The notes under the pieces are model-generated. The model made no database searches. It saw nothing but the letters and a program-made list of their open reading frames with translations, and was not told where the DNA came from. Shown piece by piece: positions 7,618 through 16,451 of a stretch of 64,000 nucleotides of DNA. Origin of the DNA: an uncultured Clostridia bacterium (GTDB taxonomy: Bacteria; Bacillota; Clostridia; Christensenellales; Borkfalkiaceae). How positions within the stretch are numbered: position 1 is the stretch's first letter; every line of letters begins with the position of its first letter. The stretch spans positions 1-64,000 of the forward strand of contig CANQBG010000002.1 in the NCBI GenBank assembly GCA_947588985.1, written 5' to 3'. A program made the translations under genes and the position numbers.

Positions 7618-7691
7618 TTTGGCAGACAAGCCGGGGCGCGGGCAAGATCCATGGTATAATAAACTTGCGGCGGGTATGAATGAGGTGACAG

Positions 7692-8228
7692 ATGTCGTTC
7701 GTTCAGATCATGGGCGCATTCCGCCTCTTCGGCGCGGATGTGCTGTTGCTCGCACTCGGGGTGACGCTTCTCACGTCCCTCCTCAAAAAGACGGTCCTCA
7801 AAAGTTTGGACGCAAAGTTCTTCGTCCCGCTGCCCTTCGCGATCGGGCTCGTGCTCTATGCCGTCTACCGCATCATCGCGACGGGGAGCTTCGCCCCTCT
7901 TGCAAGCGACTTCTTCTTTACGCTCGAGGGCGGGTTCGGCTGCGGCTGTGCGGCGACGCTCTACTACGTCGTCTATGAGCAGTTCCTCCGCGGAAAGCGC
8001 AAGAAGGCCAATCCCCTTCTTCCCCTGCTCGATTTTTTGCCCGCGTCCGTCCGCGAGGAGGCCGCCGACGCGCTCTATGCCGCCGCGGCCGATCTCGAAA
8101 AAGCGGAGATGGAAAAGTTCTTCCGGGAGACGCTGAACACGTATTGCGACCCACCCATGTCCGAAGAAGAGCTTTCGGAAATTGCCGAAGTGCTCGCGGA
8201 GTACCTCGCTTCCCTCCAAAAAAAGTGA
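7692..8228 (+). CDS. Membrane protein of unknown function
   Basis: 178 residues. Three hydrophobic segments are visible (~residues 10-32, 43-65, 72-95), followed by a soluble, acidic, helical C-terminal half (~100-178). I do not recognise the family. GAGGTGAC lies before the ATG; an extended -10 (TGG-TATAAT, 7655-7660) without a convincing -35 lies upstream. It precedes the germination operon but is separated from it by a strong terminator, so it is its own unit. Confidence 0.7.
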   Translation: MSFVQIMGAFRLFGADVLLLALGVTLLTSLLKKTVLKSLDAKFFVPLPFAIGLVLYAVYRIIATGSFAPLASDFFFTLEGGFGCGCAATLYYVVYEQFLRGKRKKANPLLPLLDFLPASVREEAADALYAAAADLEKAEMEKFFRETLNTYCDPPMSEEELSEIAEVLAEYLASLQKK

Positions 8229-8240
8229 CCGTCTTTTTTC

Positions 8241-8273
8241 CCCGCCTGCGGCCCCGCCGCAGGCGGGTTTTTT
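8241..8273 (+). terminator. Strong terminator before gerA
   Basis: CCCGCCTGCGG (8241-8251) pairs perfectly with CCGCAGGCGGG (8257-8267), followed by six T. It isolates the germination operon from the upstream gene. Confidence 0.9.
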
Positions 8274-8286
8274 GCGCGCCCTTTCC

Positions 8287-8314
8287 GCATAAAAATCCCC
8301 TGCCTCCGCATACT
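8287..8314 (+). promoter_or_regulatory. Candidate sigma-G promoter of gerABC
   Basis: GCATA (8287-8291) fits the sigma-G -35 pattern gHATR, followed after 17 nt by CATACT (8309-8314), close to the -10 pattern CATHHTA. The -10 ends 6 nt before the gerA ATG, so the mRNA would be leaderless. Germinant receptors are forespore (sigma-G) genes in Bacillus, which fits. Confidence 0.5.
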
Positions 8315-8320
8315 CCTCGT

Positions 8321-9754
8321 ATGAAAACCGTGTCGGGCGACCTCGAAAAGACCAAGGACGCCCTCAAAAAACTGCTTCCCGCAGACGACATCCTCTCCTT
8401 CGACTTCCGCTCCGGGAGCGGGATGCGGTTTTGCGTGCTGTTTGCCGACCCCATCACCGACAAGGATCTGCTCGGGGAGCAGGTCATCCGCGCGCTGAAA
8501 TCGTATGCGGGCGCGCCCAAGGCGGAGGAGGTCTCCGCGGCTTTAACGTCGCCCGAGACCAAGACGGAAAAATCCCTCGATGCGCTCGCACGGGAGGTGC
8601 TCATCGGCAATCCCGTGCTGCTCTTTTCGGGCATGGATGGGGCCGTTATCGTCGGGACCAAGAAAATTTTCCCGCGGGCCGTCACCGAGCCCCCCACCGA
8701 CGTCGCCTTAAAGGGCCCCCGCGAGGGCTTCATCGAGGACTTCAAAGTGAACACCTCTCTCGTCCGCCGCCGCCTCAAGACGGGCGAGCTGCGCATGGAG
8801 ACGACGGAGGTGGGGAGGCGGTCGAACACCGTCGTGGTCGTCTGCTATCTCGCGGGCACCGCGCGGCAGGAGGTCGTGGAGGAGGTCAAGCAAAAGCTCA
8901 AAGACATCGATATCGACGTCATCCCCGATTCCTCCTATCTCACCCACTTTCTCTCCTCCCGCCCCTATTCCCTCGTAAAACAGGTGGGGACGACGGAAAA
9001 ACCCGATATCTTCTGCGCAAAACTTGCCGAAGGGCGGGTGGGGCTCATCGTAGACGGCTCCCCCATCGCTCTCACCGTCCCCTACCTGCTCGTGGAGGAC
9101 TTCCAATCGAGCGAGGATTACTTCGTCCCCTCCTACCGGGCGACGTTTACGCGGCTTCTGCGCCTTCTGGCGCTCATCGTCGCCATCTATCTCCCCGCCT
9201 TCTACGTCGCCGCCCAGCTCTTCCGCCTCCAACTCTTCCCCATCAAACTGCTCCTCACCATCGCGGGGAGCATCCGCGATATCCCCTTCTCCCCCTCCCT
9301 CGAGATGCTGCTCGTCCTTCTCGTGCTCGAAGTTCTGAACGAGGCCTCCATCCGCATGCCGAAATACGTGGGCATGGCGCTCTCCGTGGTGGGCGCGCTC
9401 GTGCTCGGGGAGACAGCCGTCTCGGCGGGATTTGTCTCCACGCCCGCCATCATCATGATCGCCTTCTCGGGCATCGGGCTGTATGCCGTGCCCAACCTCA
9501 TCGAGCAGACGAGCGTCGTGCGGCTCGTCATGCTACTCGTGGCGGGGAGCGTGGGGACGTACGGCATCATCCTCGCGACGGCCTTCATGCTCCTCTATCT
9601 CGTGACGACGGAGAACTTCCAAACCCCTCTCCTTGCCCCCTTCTCGCCCGTCGTGGGCAAGGACCTTCGGGACAGCCTCATCAAATACAACCTCGGCTCC
9701 CTCAAGACCCGCCCCAAGACGCTGCACAGTCCCAACAAACGGAGGCTCGCATGA
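8321..9754 (+). CDS. gerA: Spore germination protein GerA family (receptor A subunit)
   Basis: 477 residues. An N-terminal soluble domain (~1-285) is followed by membrane segments from ~290 to 460, as in GerAA/SpoVAF. Recognisable stretches are GNPVLLFSGMDGAVIVGTKK, YLPAFYVAAQLF, PFSPSLEMLLVLLVLE and EASIRMP, the last two strongly conserved in the family. It forms the inner-membrane germinant receptor with GerB and GerC. No Shine-Dalgarno site is visible at 8321; the candidate sigma-G promoter explains this. Its stop overlaps the gerB start (ATGA). Confidence 0.93.
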   Translation: MKTVSGDLEKTKDALKKLLPADDILSFDFRSGSGMRFCVLFADPITDKDLLGEQVIRALKSYAGAPKAEEVSAALTSPETKTEKSLDALAREVLIGNPVLLFSGMDGAVIVGTKKIFPRAVTEPPTDVALKGPREGFIEDFKVNTSLVRRRLKTGELRMETTEVGRRSNTVVVVCYLAGTARQEVVEEVKQKLKDIDIDVIPDSSYLTHFLSSRPYSLVKQVGTTEKPDIFCAKLAEGRVGLIVDGSPIALTVPYLLVEDFQSSEDYFVPSYRATFTRLLRLLALIVAIYLPAFYVAAQLFRLQLFPIKLLLTIAGSIRDIPFSPSLEMLLVLLVLEVLNEASIRMPKYVGMALSVVGALVLGETAVSAGFVSTPAIIMIAFSGIGLYAVPNLIEQTSVVRLVMLLVAGSVGTYGIILATAFMLLYLVTTENFQTPLLAPFSPVVGKDLRDSLIKYNLGSLKTRPKTLHSPNKRRLA

Positions 9755-10824
9755 ATCGCATTTCCAAACGTCAACTGCTCTTCTTCCTCGCCTGCGTCGC
9801 CCCCGTGGGCAAGCTCGCCCTGCTCCCCGCGCGGCTCGCGGACAAGGCGGGCGGCGATCTTCTGTTTCCCGCCCTCCTTCAATTCCTCTTACAGGCGGGC
9901 GCGATCTTCTGCGTGCTTCTCCTCGCAAAGCGGGGAATGAGCTTCTTCGAACTGCTCAAAAACACCTTCGGGAAGGTAGCCGCGTGCGTTCTCATCACCG
10001 TCTACGCCCTCTTTTTGCTCTTTGCGGCGCTCCTGCCCCTGTTGGAGCAAAAACTGCTCGTGCAGACGGTATTTTACGATACGCTGCCCTCCCTCGTCGC
10101 CTTTTCGCCCTTCTTCCTCTTCGCCGTCTACCTCGTCTCCAAGCCCCTCGCCTCCTTCGGGCGCATGTGGGATATTCTCGCCCCGCTCGCCGCCTTCGGC
10201 CTTGCGGGCATCCTCGTGCTCTCGGTGGGGAGCGCCGACTTCTCCGCCCTCGCTCCCGTGGGCGCTGCGGGGGGGAAGGGCTTCTTCGAGGGTACCATGT
10301 CCGCGTTCGCATGGTTCTGCGACGCCGCTCTGCTCCTCCCGCTGCTCGGGAAATTCCGCTATGAGAAGGGCCTCGCGTGGAAGGGAACGCTCGCCTATCT
10401 CGGGGGCGGCGCGGCCGTACTCTTCTTCTATGCCGTGTTCTACGGCATCTTCCGCGAGATCGCGCCCGCCCAGCTCTTCGCCTTCACGGCGACTTCCAAG
10501 TACTTTTCGGGCGTCTCCACCCTCGGGCGCATCGACTATCTCTTCATCTTCGCGCTCTCCCTCGTCATGTCCTTTTGGGCGGCGCTCCCCCTGCAGGAGG
10601 CCGCGGACTGCGTTTTGGAGGCCTACGGGCGGCCGCGCGGGCTCCCCACCCTGCTCGGCGTCGGGCTGAGCGCCCTCTATTTCGTCCTCTCCGTCGTCCT
10701 CGACTTCCGCTTTACGGAGGCTCTCGACGTCATCACGGGAGAGCTCGTGTGGATCTTCCCCGTATTTTGCCTCCTCGTGCCCCTCCTTCTGCTCCTGACA
10801 AGGAGGCGCCGCCGTGAACATTAA
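9751..10824 (+). CDS. gerB: Spore germination permease GerB family (receptor B subunit)
   Basis: 357 residues, almost wholly hydrophobic with about ten membrane segments, the GerAB/APC-type transporter fold that binds the germinant. The start MNRISKRQLLFFLACVAP is typical. ATG overlaps the gerA stop by four bases, and GGAGGC lies upstream. The C-terminus RRRRREH is basic and cytoplasmic. It overlaps gerC by 11 nt, implying translational coupling of all three receptor subunits. Confidence 0.92.
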   Translation: MNRISKRQLLFFLACVAPVGKLALLPARLADKAGGDLLFPALLQFLLQAGAIFCVLLLAKRGMSFFELLKNTFGKVAACVLITVYALFLLFAALLPLLEQKLLVQTVFYDTLPSLVAFSPFFLFAVYLVSKPLASFGRMWDILAPLAAFGLAGILVLSVGSADFSALAPVGAAGGKGFFEGTMSAFAWFCDAALLLPLLGKFRYEKGLAWKGTLAYLGGGAAVLFFYAVFYGIFREIAPAQLFAFTATSKYFSGVSTLGRIDYLFIFALSLVMSFWAALPLQEAADCVLEAYGRPRGLPTLLGVGLSALYFVLSVVLDFRFTEALDVITGELVWIFPVFCLLVPLLLLLTRRRRREH

Positions 10825-12007
10825 AAAATTCTCGCGCACGCTGCCCATGAAGCTGTGGCTGCTCCTCTTGGGCGTCGTGCTCTTCTCCTTCTTTTCCAAC
10901 GACTTCGGGCTCGTGGACATTCAAAAGACGGCCATCATTCTGGCCGCCGGCGTCGATAAGACGGAGGATGGATTCTCCGTCACCGCGCAGATCGCCGTGC
11001 CCAAGGGGAGCGACCGCACGACGGGCGGAACCTCCTCGGTGGAGATCGAGGCCGAAGGCGAGACCGTCTCCGACTGCGTCTCCCTCATCTTTGCCAAGAC
11101 GGGCTGGGTGCCCAAGTTCGTATTCTGCAATCTCATCGTCGTCGGGGAGGAGGCGGCCAAGAGCGACATGATCGGCGCGCTCAACTATTTCCTCCGCAAC
11201 GATTACATGTCCGATTCCTGCCTGCTCGCCGTCTGCGAGGGGAAGGCGGGCGCCCTTCTCTCCTCCACGAGCGCCATCGACGATACCTCCTCTCTCGCCA
11301 TCGAAAAGCTCTTCTCCAATGCCGCCGTGAATTCGGGGAAAGTCGTCCCCAATAGCTTGAAGGACTTCGCCATCTCCTACTACGGCGTCTCCGAGAGCGG
11401 CTATCTCCCCTATGTGCGCGCGAGCGAGCAGGAGGGCGGCCAAAACGACCATGCGCCGACCTCCGCCGGCGCGGGGACAAACGCGGGCGGAGAGCGCGAC
11501 GAGCCGCAAAAGGTCTACATTGCCGAGGAGACGGCCCTCTTTTCCAAGGGGAAGATGGTCGGTCTCCTCCCCCGCGAACAGACCCTCGCCTTCAGTCTGC
11601 TCACGGGTAAGGTCTCCACGGGGACGTTCGGCGCGGAGGACGCGGGCAAACCCGTCACCCTCACGGTGGTGAAAAACGGCGGCGGCGTCTCCCTCGATCT
11701 CAAAGACGGCCCCACGGCCAAGCTCGCCCTCTCCGTCACCGTCCGCCTCTGCTGCCGCAGCATCACCGCCCCCGTGGAGGATATCGTCTCGGACAGCGTT
11801 CCCTCTCCCATCTTAAAGAGCGCGAAGGCCGTGCTCGAGGAGTATGCGGAGACGCTCTTTTCGATGTGCCGCGAGGCGCAGTGCGATCTCTTCCAATTCA
11901 AACGCATGCTCTACGCGCGCTCGCGCAAGGACTACGCCGCGTGGAAAGACAGCCTCCTTCTCGCCCTCCGGCCCGAGATCGAGGCGAAGGTCGTCTCCAT
12001 GAAATGA
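10814..12007 (+). CDS. gerC: Germination protein GerC family, lacking a lipobox cysteine
   Basis: 397 residues, GTG start with AAGGAGG upstream. After a membrane segment (LWLLLLGVVLFSF) the mature Ger(x)C fold begins at VDIQKTAIILAAGVDKTEDG. Family members normally have a lipobox ending in Cys-Trp-Asp; no Cys occurs here, so the protein may stay anchored by its uncleaved N-terminal helix. A low-complexity Gly/Ala/Glu-rich insert lies at ~210-235. It is the outer-facing subunit of the receptor. Confidence 0.88.
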   Translation: MNIKKFSRTLPMKLWLLLLGVVLFSFFSNDFGLVDIQKTAIILAAGVDKTEDGFSVTAQIAVPKGSDRTTGGTSSVEIEAEGETVSDCVSLIFAKTGWVPKFVFCNLIVVGEEAAKSDMIGALNYFLRNDYMSDSCLLAVCEGKAGALLSSTSAIDDTSSLAIEKLFSNAAVNSGKVVPNSLKDFAISYYGVSESGYLPYVRASEQEGGQNDHAPTSAGAGTNAGGERDEPQKVYIAEETALFSKGKMVGLLPREQTLAFSLLTGKVSTGTFGAEDAGKPVTLTVVKNGGGVSLDLKDGPTAKLALSVTVRLCCRSITAPVEDIVSDSVPSPILKSAKAVLEEYAETLFSMCREAQCDLFQFKRMLYARSRKDYAAWKDSLLLALRPEIEAKVVSMK

Positions 12008-12082
12008 CCGCCCTCCTTCCCCCCCCTTTTGGCCCTTCCGAAAAAATTTCCGAAAAATCCAAAAAAATTTTTGGAAAAACTA

Positions 12083-12110
12083 TTGACAGATTTCAAATTC
12101 GTGCTATAAT
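12083..12110 (+). promoter_or_regulatory. Strong promoter of the 12.1-12.5 kb transcript
   Basis: TTGACA (12083-12088), 16 nt spacer ending TGC, TATAAT (12105-12110): consensus at both boxes plus an extended -10. It is among the strongest promoters in the window and faces a region without a normal gene. Confidence 0.85.
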
Positions 12111-12279
12111 GAAGATGTAAAAAGAAAATAACGAACAAAAAAAGTTATTTTCAAACAAGGCGGTAAATTCCGATGGACATGTAAAGCACGGAACAATCTG
12201 AGAATGCAGGCAGGAAAGTTTGCATTCGCAGAGCGCCGCTGAGGGGAAACCCGCGAGATCATATCGGAGGTACAACGAT

Positions 12280-12315
12280 ATGAAGAAAGTCTTTCGACCC
12301 ACGATTTCTTTCTGA
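12280..12315 (+). CDS. Tiny ORF 1 (11 residues) inside the transcript
   Basis: It encodes MKKVFRPTISF. GGAGGT stands 8 nt before the ATG. The ATG lies in the 3' arm of a perfect 8-bp hairpin (TCATATCG / CGATATGA) while the ribosome site lies in its loop, so translation could be gated by the structure. Confidence 0.4.
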   Translation: MKKVFRPTISF

Positions 12316-12330
12316 GAGGAGGACACGCCA

Positions 12331-12363
12331 ATGTACAATTTCAATCAAGAGGCCGTAAAATAA
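12331..12363 (+). CDS. Tiny ORF 2 (10 residues) inside the transcript
   Basis: It encodes MYNFNQEAVK. A consensus GAGGAGG lies at the proper distance before ATG, starting right at the stop codon of tiny ORF 1. The tandem arrangement resembles leader peptides, but no controlled gene follows. Confidence 0.4.
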   Translation: MYNFNQEAVK

Positions 12364-12472
12364 CCGACTTCCATGGATGCGCGAGGAAGGTTCCGCGCAG
12401 GGGCTAAGCCCAATCAAGAGATAGGATCGGTCGGGAGAAATTGCCTCTCCACAACTGAATGAAATAGATATC

Positions 12473-12503
12473 CCCCCGTGCAGTGGCGCGGGGGTCGTTT
12501 TTT
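12473..12503 (+). terminator. Terminator of the tiny-ORF transcript
   Basis: CCCCCGTGC (12473-12481), loop AGTG, GCGCGGGGG (12486-12494), then TCG and six T. Nine pairs, one of them G-T. A further GC hairpin lies at ~12541-12568 without a T run. Confidence 0.85.
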
Positions 12504-12589
12504 GTCTCCCCTCCCCTTCCGCCCCGCCTCAAAATAAATCGGGGAGGGGCCGAAAGGTCCCTCCCCGCTTCCGCACCGTGTTTCCTTAC

Positions 12590-12621
12590 AAAAAACCCCT
12601 CGCGCCGCATGGCGCGAGGGG
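12590..12621 (-). terminator. galT-galK-galE operon terminator
   Basis: CCCCTCGCGCC (12596-12606) and GGCGCGAGGGG (12611-12621) form an 11-bp perfect stem with a four-base loop; six T follow on the minus strand. Confidence 0.9.
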
Positions 12622-12643
12622 CTTTTCCCTTTATGAAAAATTC

Positions 12644-13657
12644 TTATTTGCGGTATCCGTCGGGATTATTTTTCTGCCATTTCCATTGGTCGGCGCACAT
12701 CCGCTCGATGCCGTATTCCGCCTGCCAACCGAGTTCCTCCTTGGCTTTCTCGGCGGAGGCATAGCACATCGCGATGTCGCCCGCGCGGCGGGGCTTGATC
12801 TCGTAGGGGAGCTCCCTTCCGCACGCCTTGGAGAAGGCCTTGATCATATCGAGGACGCTGTATCCCACGCCCGTGCCCAAGTTGTAGATATAGACGCCCG
12901 GCTTTTCGAGCTTCTCGAGGGCGGCCACATGCCCGCGGGCGAGATCGACGACGTGGATATAGTCCCGCACGCCCGTGCCGTCGGGAGTGGGATAGTCGTT
13001 GCCGAATACGCCGATGCACTTCAGCTTTCCGCCCGCCACCTGCGCCACATAGGGCATGAGGTTATTGGGAATGCCCTTGGGGTCCTCCCCGATGCGGCCG
13101 CTCTCGTGCGCGCCGACGGGGTTGAAATAGCGAAGTAAGGCCACCGTCCATGTGGGGTCGGCCGTGAAGAGGTCTTTGAGGATATTTTCCTGCATGACCT
13201 TGGTCGCGCCATAGGGATTGGTGGTGGGGCGAAGCGGGCTGGTCTCGCGCAAGGGGAGCTCGGCGGGGTCGCCGTAGACCGTGGCGGACGAGGAGAACAC
13301 GATCTTCTTCACGCCGAATTTCTGCATGGTCTCCACGAGGACGAGCGTGGAGACGAGGTTGTTGTCGTAATACGCGATGGGCTTCTGGACGCTCTCCCCC
13401 ACCGCCTTGAGGCCGGCGAAGTGGATGACCCAATCGATGTCGTGCGCGGTGAAGATGAGCTCGAGCGCGGCGCGGTCGCGCACGTCGTTTTCGTAAAAGA
13501 TGACCTCTCGCTTTGCGAGTTCCTGCACGCGGGCGACGGCCTCGCGGTCGGCATTGGAGAGATTGTCGATGATGACGACGTTGTGCCCCCGCTGCAAGAG
13601 CTCCAGCGCGGTGTGCGACCCGATATAGCCGGCGCCGCCCGTGATCAAAATATTCAT
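12644..13657 (-). CDS. galE: UDP-glucose 4-epimerase
   Basis: 337 residues, normal length. The NAD-binding Rossmann motif GGAGYIGSH is at residues 7-15; the SDR catalytic pair is in YGATK, preceded by FSSSATVYG. It interconverts UDP-galactose and UDP-glucose, the last step of the Leloir pathway. AGGAGG precedes ATG. It lies 115 nt downstream of galK; the gap contains repeated CGACAAA elements and a GGCCG/CGGCC hairpin, so separate expression of galE is possible. Confidence 0.97.
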   Translation of the reverse strand: MNILITGGAGYIGSHTALELLQRGHNVVIIDNLSNADREAVARVQELAKREVIFYENDVRDRAALELIFTAHDIDWVIHFAGLKAVGESVQKPIAYYDNNLVSTLVLVETMQKFGVKKIVFSSSATVYGDPAELPLRETSPLRPTTNPYGATKVMQENILKDLFTADPTWTVALLRYFNPVGAHESGRIGEDPKGIPNNLMPYVAQVAGGKLKCIGVFGNDYPTPDGTGVRDYIHVVDLARGHVAALEKLEKPGVYIYNLGTGVGYSVLDMIKAFSKACGRELPYEIKPRRAGDIAMCYASAEKAKEELGWQAEYGIERMCADQWKWQKNNPDGYRK

Positions 13658-13772
13658 AATTACCTCCTGACCTTTGTCGAATTTTGATGAATTTCGGCCG
13701 TTTCGCGGCCTTTTTGCCCAATTATCTGCTTTTTTGGCGAATGTTTGGGATATTTGTCGGATTTTGTCGAAA

Positions 13773-14897
13773 TCACAGCGTTTCCGTCACGATGCCGTCT
13801 GCGATCTCCGCGCTGTAAAATACGGCGGTGTAGCCCGTCTCGCGGGCATAGCGCTCCGCGACGTACTCCCGGAAGGCCCCCTCCTCGGACTTTTTGACGA
13901 GGGAGACGGTGCAGCCGCCGAACCCCGCGCCCGTCATGCGGGAGCCGAGGCAGGCGGGATGACTCTGCGCGGCATGAGCGAGGCAATCGAGCTCCCGGCC
14001 CGTCACTTCATAGAGCGTGCGCAGAGATTCGTGGGAGGCATTCAGAAGTTTTCCGAAGGAGACGAGGTCGCCCGCTTCGAGCGTCCTTGCGGCGCGGCGC
14101 ACGCGGTCGCATTCCTCCACGACGTGCTTTGCCCGGCGGTAGAGGAGCGCGGGAAGGTCCGCGCGGCACGCTTCGAGTTCCGCCGGGGTGAGGGCGGCGA
14201 GACAGGAGACATCTTTCTCCCTTTGGATGAGGCGCAGGGCCTCCTCCACTTCGGCGCGGCGCTCGTTGTACTTGCTCTCTACGAGGCTGTGCGGCTTCTT
14301 GCAGTCGGTGATGACGAGGGTATACTCCCCGAGCGCGACGGGGATATCCCGCTTTTCGAGGGTGGCACAGTCGAGCAGAATGGCGTGGCCCGCCCGGCCG
14401 TTGGCCGAGACGAATTGGTCCATGATGCCGCAGTTCACGCCCGCATATTCGTGTTCCGCCTTTTGGGCGACGAGGGCGACTTCAACGGGATCGAAGGGCT
14501 CCCCCGCAACGGTGGCGAGGGCGACGAGGGTGGAGACCTCGATGGCCGCCGACGAGGAGAGCCCGCTGCCGAAGGGCACCGTGCAGTCCATGAAGAGGTC
14601 GCACCCCGTCACGCGGTGGCCCGCCGCCCGCCAGAGCGCCGCACAGCCCGCGTGATATTTGGCGTGTTTGAGCGCGCGGTAGCTCTCGAGCCGATCGAGG
14701 TCGAGCACAACTTCCTCGGGAAGGTCGGCCCAGCGGATGCGGATGACGTTTTCGCCGTTGGGGCGGCAAAACACGGTATTTTTGAGGGAAAGCGCGCACG
14801 GCATCACCTTTCCGCCACAGTAATCGACGTGCTCTCCGATGAGATTGACGCGCCCGGCCGCGCTCACGCGGTGGGTATAAGTCCCTTTATCCGACAT
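13773..14897 (-). CDS. galK: Galactokinase
   Basis: 374 residues from the ATG at 14897 (AAGGAG upstream). GHMP kinase motifs are clear: [15 protein letters not shown] (galactose signature), [15 protein letters not shown] (ATP loop), and [11 protein letters not shown] (motif 3). It phosphorylates galactose at C1 with ATP in the cytoplasm. It overlaps the end of galT by 11 nt, so the two are translationally coupled. Confidence 0.96.
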   Translation of the reverse strand: MSDKGTYTHRVSAAGRVNLIGEHVDYCGGKVMPCALSLKNTVFCRPNGENVIRIRWADLPEEVVLDLDRLESYRALKHAKYHAGCAALWRAAGHRVTGCDLFMDCTVPFGSGLSSSAAIEVSTLVALATVAGEPFDPVEVALVAQKAEHEYAGVNCGIMDQFVSANGRAGHAILLDCATLEKRDIPVALGEYTLVITDCKKPHSLVESKYNERRAEVEEALRLIQREKDVSCLAALTPAELEACRADLPALLYRRAKHVVEECDRVRRAARTLEAGDLVSFGKLLNASHESLRTLYEVTGRELDCLAHAAQSHPACLGSRMTGAGFGGCTVSLVKKSEEGAFREYVAERYARETGYTAVFYSAEIADGIVTETL

Positions 14898-16314
14898 AAA
14901 ATCCCGCTCCTTGTGCGAATTGTACGGTCTCCGCATGCGTCTTGAACACGGCGGTATTGCGGAGGATACGCGCGCAGATGCTCGCAAGTTCCTCCCGCAT
15001 GCGCTCCTCGAGGTCGCCCGGCTCCGTGCCGATCTCCTCATAGAGCAGGCGGAAGGGCTCGAGCTCGGGCGGAAGGGAGCCCGCACGCAGGGCCTTTTGA
15101 AGGGCGTCGAGCTCCTCCACGAGCCGGCCGGGGAGGATGAAGAGCCCCTGCGCCTCGATGAGTCCGATGGCCTCCTTCTTGATGATATGATATTCGGGAT
15201 GGGCATGGTACACGCCGTCGGGGAACTGCTCGGTGGTGAGGTTGCTGCGCAGAATGAGATTCATGCAATAGACGTCCCCCTCCTTGAACACGGTGGGGCT
15301 GACGGCGTGGTGGACGCCCTGTTCATCACAGGCGACGAGCCCCTGCGCCTCGTTGGAATAGGCCGTCCACGCCGCGCGGATGCGCTCGGAGGCCTGAATG
15401 ACGGCGTGCGCGTCGCGCCCGCGGATGCGGATGACGCTGTTGTACCAATCGAGGACGCCGATCTCGAGCGTGGGGAAGGCGGCATGGCGCAGGGGAACGG
15501 CGATCTTCGCATCGAACATGGGAAGCCGCTCTCCGCCCCCTTGGAAGTGGTCGTGGGCGAGGACGCTTCCCCCGATGCTCGGAAGCGCGGCATTGCAGCC
15601 GATGAAGTAGTGCGGGAAGGCGTCTACAAACTCGATGAGGGCCGCGAAGGTGCCTTCGTCGACGTGCATGGGCGTGTGCCGCTCGTTGACGGCGATCCCG
15701 TGCTGGTAGAAGTAGCCGTAAGGGGAAAACTGCCAGAACCACTTTCCGTCCCCGAGCGTGAAGGAGACGGTGCGGAGGGTGCGCTTGCCGCGGGGGAAGT
15801 AGCCCTCGTTGTCGCGGCAGATGGAGCATTTGGGATACCCGCCCCGCACGCTGTTGCCGCTCATCGCCTTCTTGGGGTCGCGGAATTCGGGCTTGGCGCG
15901 GTTGATGGTGACGATGAGCCCGTTTTTGCCCGTGAAGCGGGGATTGCGATCGAGCTTTTGTTTCTTCACATAGTCGGAGGCGACGCTGTAATCATACAGC
16001 CACTCCGTCGCCTTGACGGGGGAGACCGCATAGCGGCGGTTGAACTCGTCCTCCACCTCGGCGGGGGGGAGCATGACCGCGCCCATCACGGCGTCCTGCA
16101 CCCGTTCCCGCTCCTCCGCGGGGATCTCCTCCGTGAGGACATCGAGGAGCGAAGCAAGCGCTTCCCCCTCAAAACAGGCCGCGCTGACCTCGCAGCTCTC
16201 CCTGCCGAGGAGCATGAGCACGGTGTTGCGCGCATAGATCTCGTTGCGCTTCCGGAGCATGAGGTTGCGGGAAGCGTAGTCGATGAGCTTTGCAAGTGCG
16301 GTAGAAAAATCCAT
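14887..16314 (-). CDS. galT: UDP-glucose--hexose-1-phosphate uridylyltransferase, type 2 (Firmicute GalT)
   Basis: 475 residues, the length of the GalTf family of Firmicutes rather than the ~350-residue E. coli form. Characteristic segments are DYASRNLMLRKRNEIYARN near the N-terminus, CSICRDNEGYFPRGKRTLR, and GGSVLAHDHFQGG. It exchanges UMP between UDP-glucose and galactose-1-phosphate. TCGGAGGA precedes ATG. It is the first gene of the gal operon, driven by the promoter at 16347-16375 and divergent from an AraC regulator. Confidence 0.95.
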   Translation of the reverse strand: MDFSTALAKLIDYASRNLMLRKRNEIYARNTVLMLLGRESCEVSAACFEGEALASLLDVLTEEIPAEERERVQDAVMGAVMLPPAEVEDEFNRRYAVSPVKATEWLYDYSVASDYVKKQKLDRNPRFTGKNGLIVTINRAKPEFRDPKKAMSGNSVRGGYPKCSICRDNEGYFPRGKRTLRTVSFTLGDGKWFWQFSPYGYFYQHGIAVNERHTPMHVDEGTFAALIEFVDAFPHYFIGCNAALPSIGGSVLAHDHFQGGGERLPMFDAKIAVPLRHAAFPTLEIGVLDWYNSVIRIRGRDAHAVIQASERIRAAWTAYSNEAQGLVACDEQGVHHAVSPTVFKEGDVYCMNLILRSNLTTEQFPDGVYHAHPEYHIIKKEAIGLIEAQGLFILPGRLVEELDALQKALRAGSLPPELEPFRLLYEEIGTEPGDLEERMREELASICARILRNTAVFKTHAETVQFAQGAGFYVG

Positions 16315-16346
16315 GGGGCGTCCTCCGAAAGAATTCTCTTGGCCCT

Positions 16347-16375
16347 ATTATAAAAAAACCGTCTGCCGTTTGCAA
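16347..16375 (-). promoter_or_regulatory. gal operon promoter
   Basis: On the minus strand TTGCAA (16370-16375), 17 nt spacer, TATAAT (16347-16352). It lies back to back with the AraC promoter, leaving ~41 nt between the -35 boxes, where the regulator probably binds. Confidence 0.75.
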
Positions 16376-16416
16376 GCATTCTTTTCACCGATATCGGACA
16401 TTTTTTGACATAACGC

Positions 16417-16445
16417 TTGACGGCGCGGCCGCGACGCGTTACAAT
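16417..16445 (+). promoter_or_regulatory. AraC gene promoter, leaderless layout
   Basis: TTGACG (16417-16422), 17 nt spacer, TACAAT (16440-16445). The -10 ends 6 nt before the ATG at 16452, so transcription should begin at or next to the start codon. Confidence 0.7.
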
Positions 16446-16451
16446 ATGGGT

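Larger units (their letters stand above)
12117..12503 (+). ncRNA. Free-standing ~390-nt structured transcript with tiny ORFs, unknown class
   Basis: It is bounded by a consensus promoter and a strong terminator, with no ordinary CDS. Local hairpins include GAAAATAAC/GTTATTTTC (~12124-12152), GAATGCA/TGCATTC (~12203-12228), TCATATCG/CGATATGA (12259-12283) and GCGCG/CGCGC (~12379-12398). Two short ORFs with strong ribosome sites lie at 12280 and 12331, and weaker ones at 12204 (12 codons) and 12373 (29 codons). I could not match it to 6S, tmRNA, RNase P, SRP RNA or a named riboswitch. The galE gene downstream is convergent, so it is not a leader for a visible gene. It may be a regulatory RNA, a peptide-coding RNA, or both. 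Confidence 0.55.

Noticed and set aside
8144-8320. A longer GerA starting upstream of 8321
   Set aside because: The extension would run through a strong terminator and encode Arg/Pro-rich sequence unlike GerA.
12117-12503. Assignment as 6S RNA, tmRNA, RNase P RNA or SRP RNA
   Set aside because: No CCA-ending tRNA-like end, no conserved RNase P or SRP segments, and no single long 6S-type hairpin with a central bubble were found.
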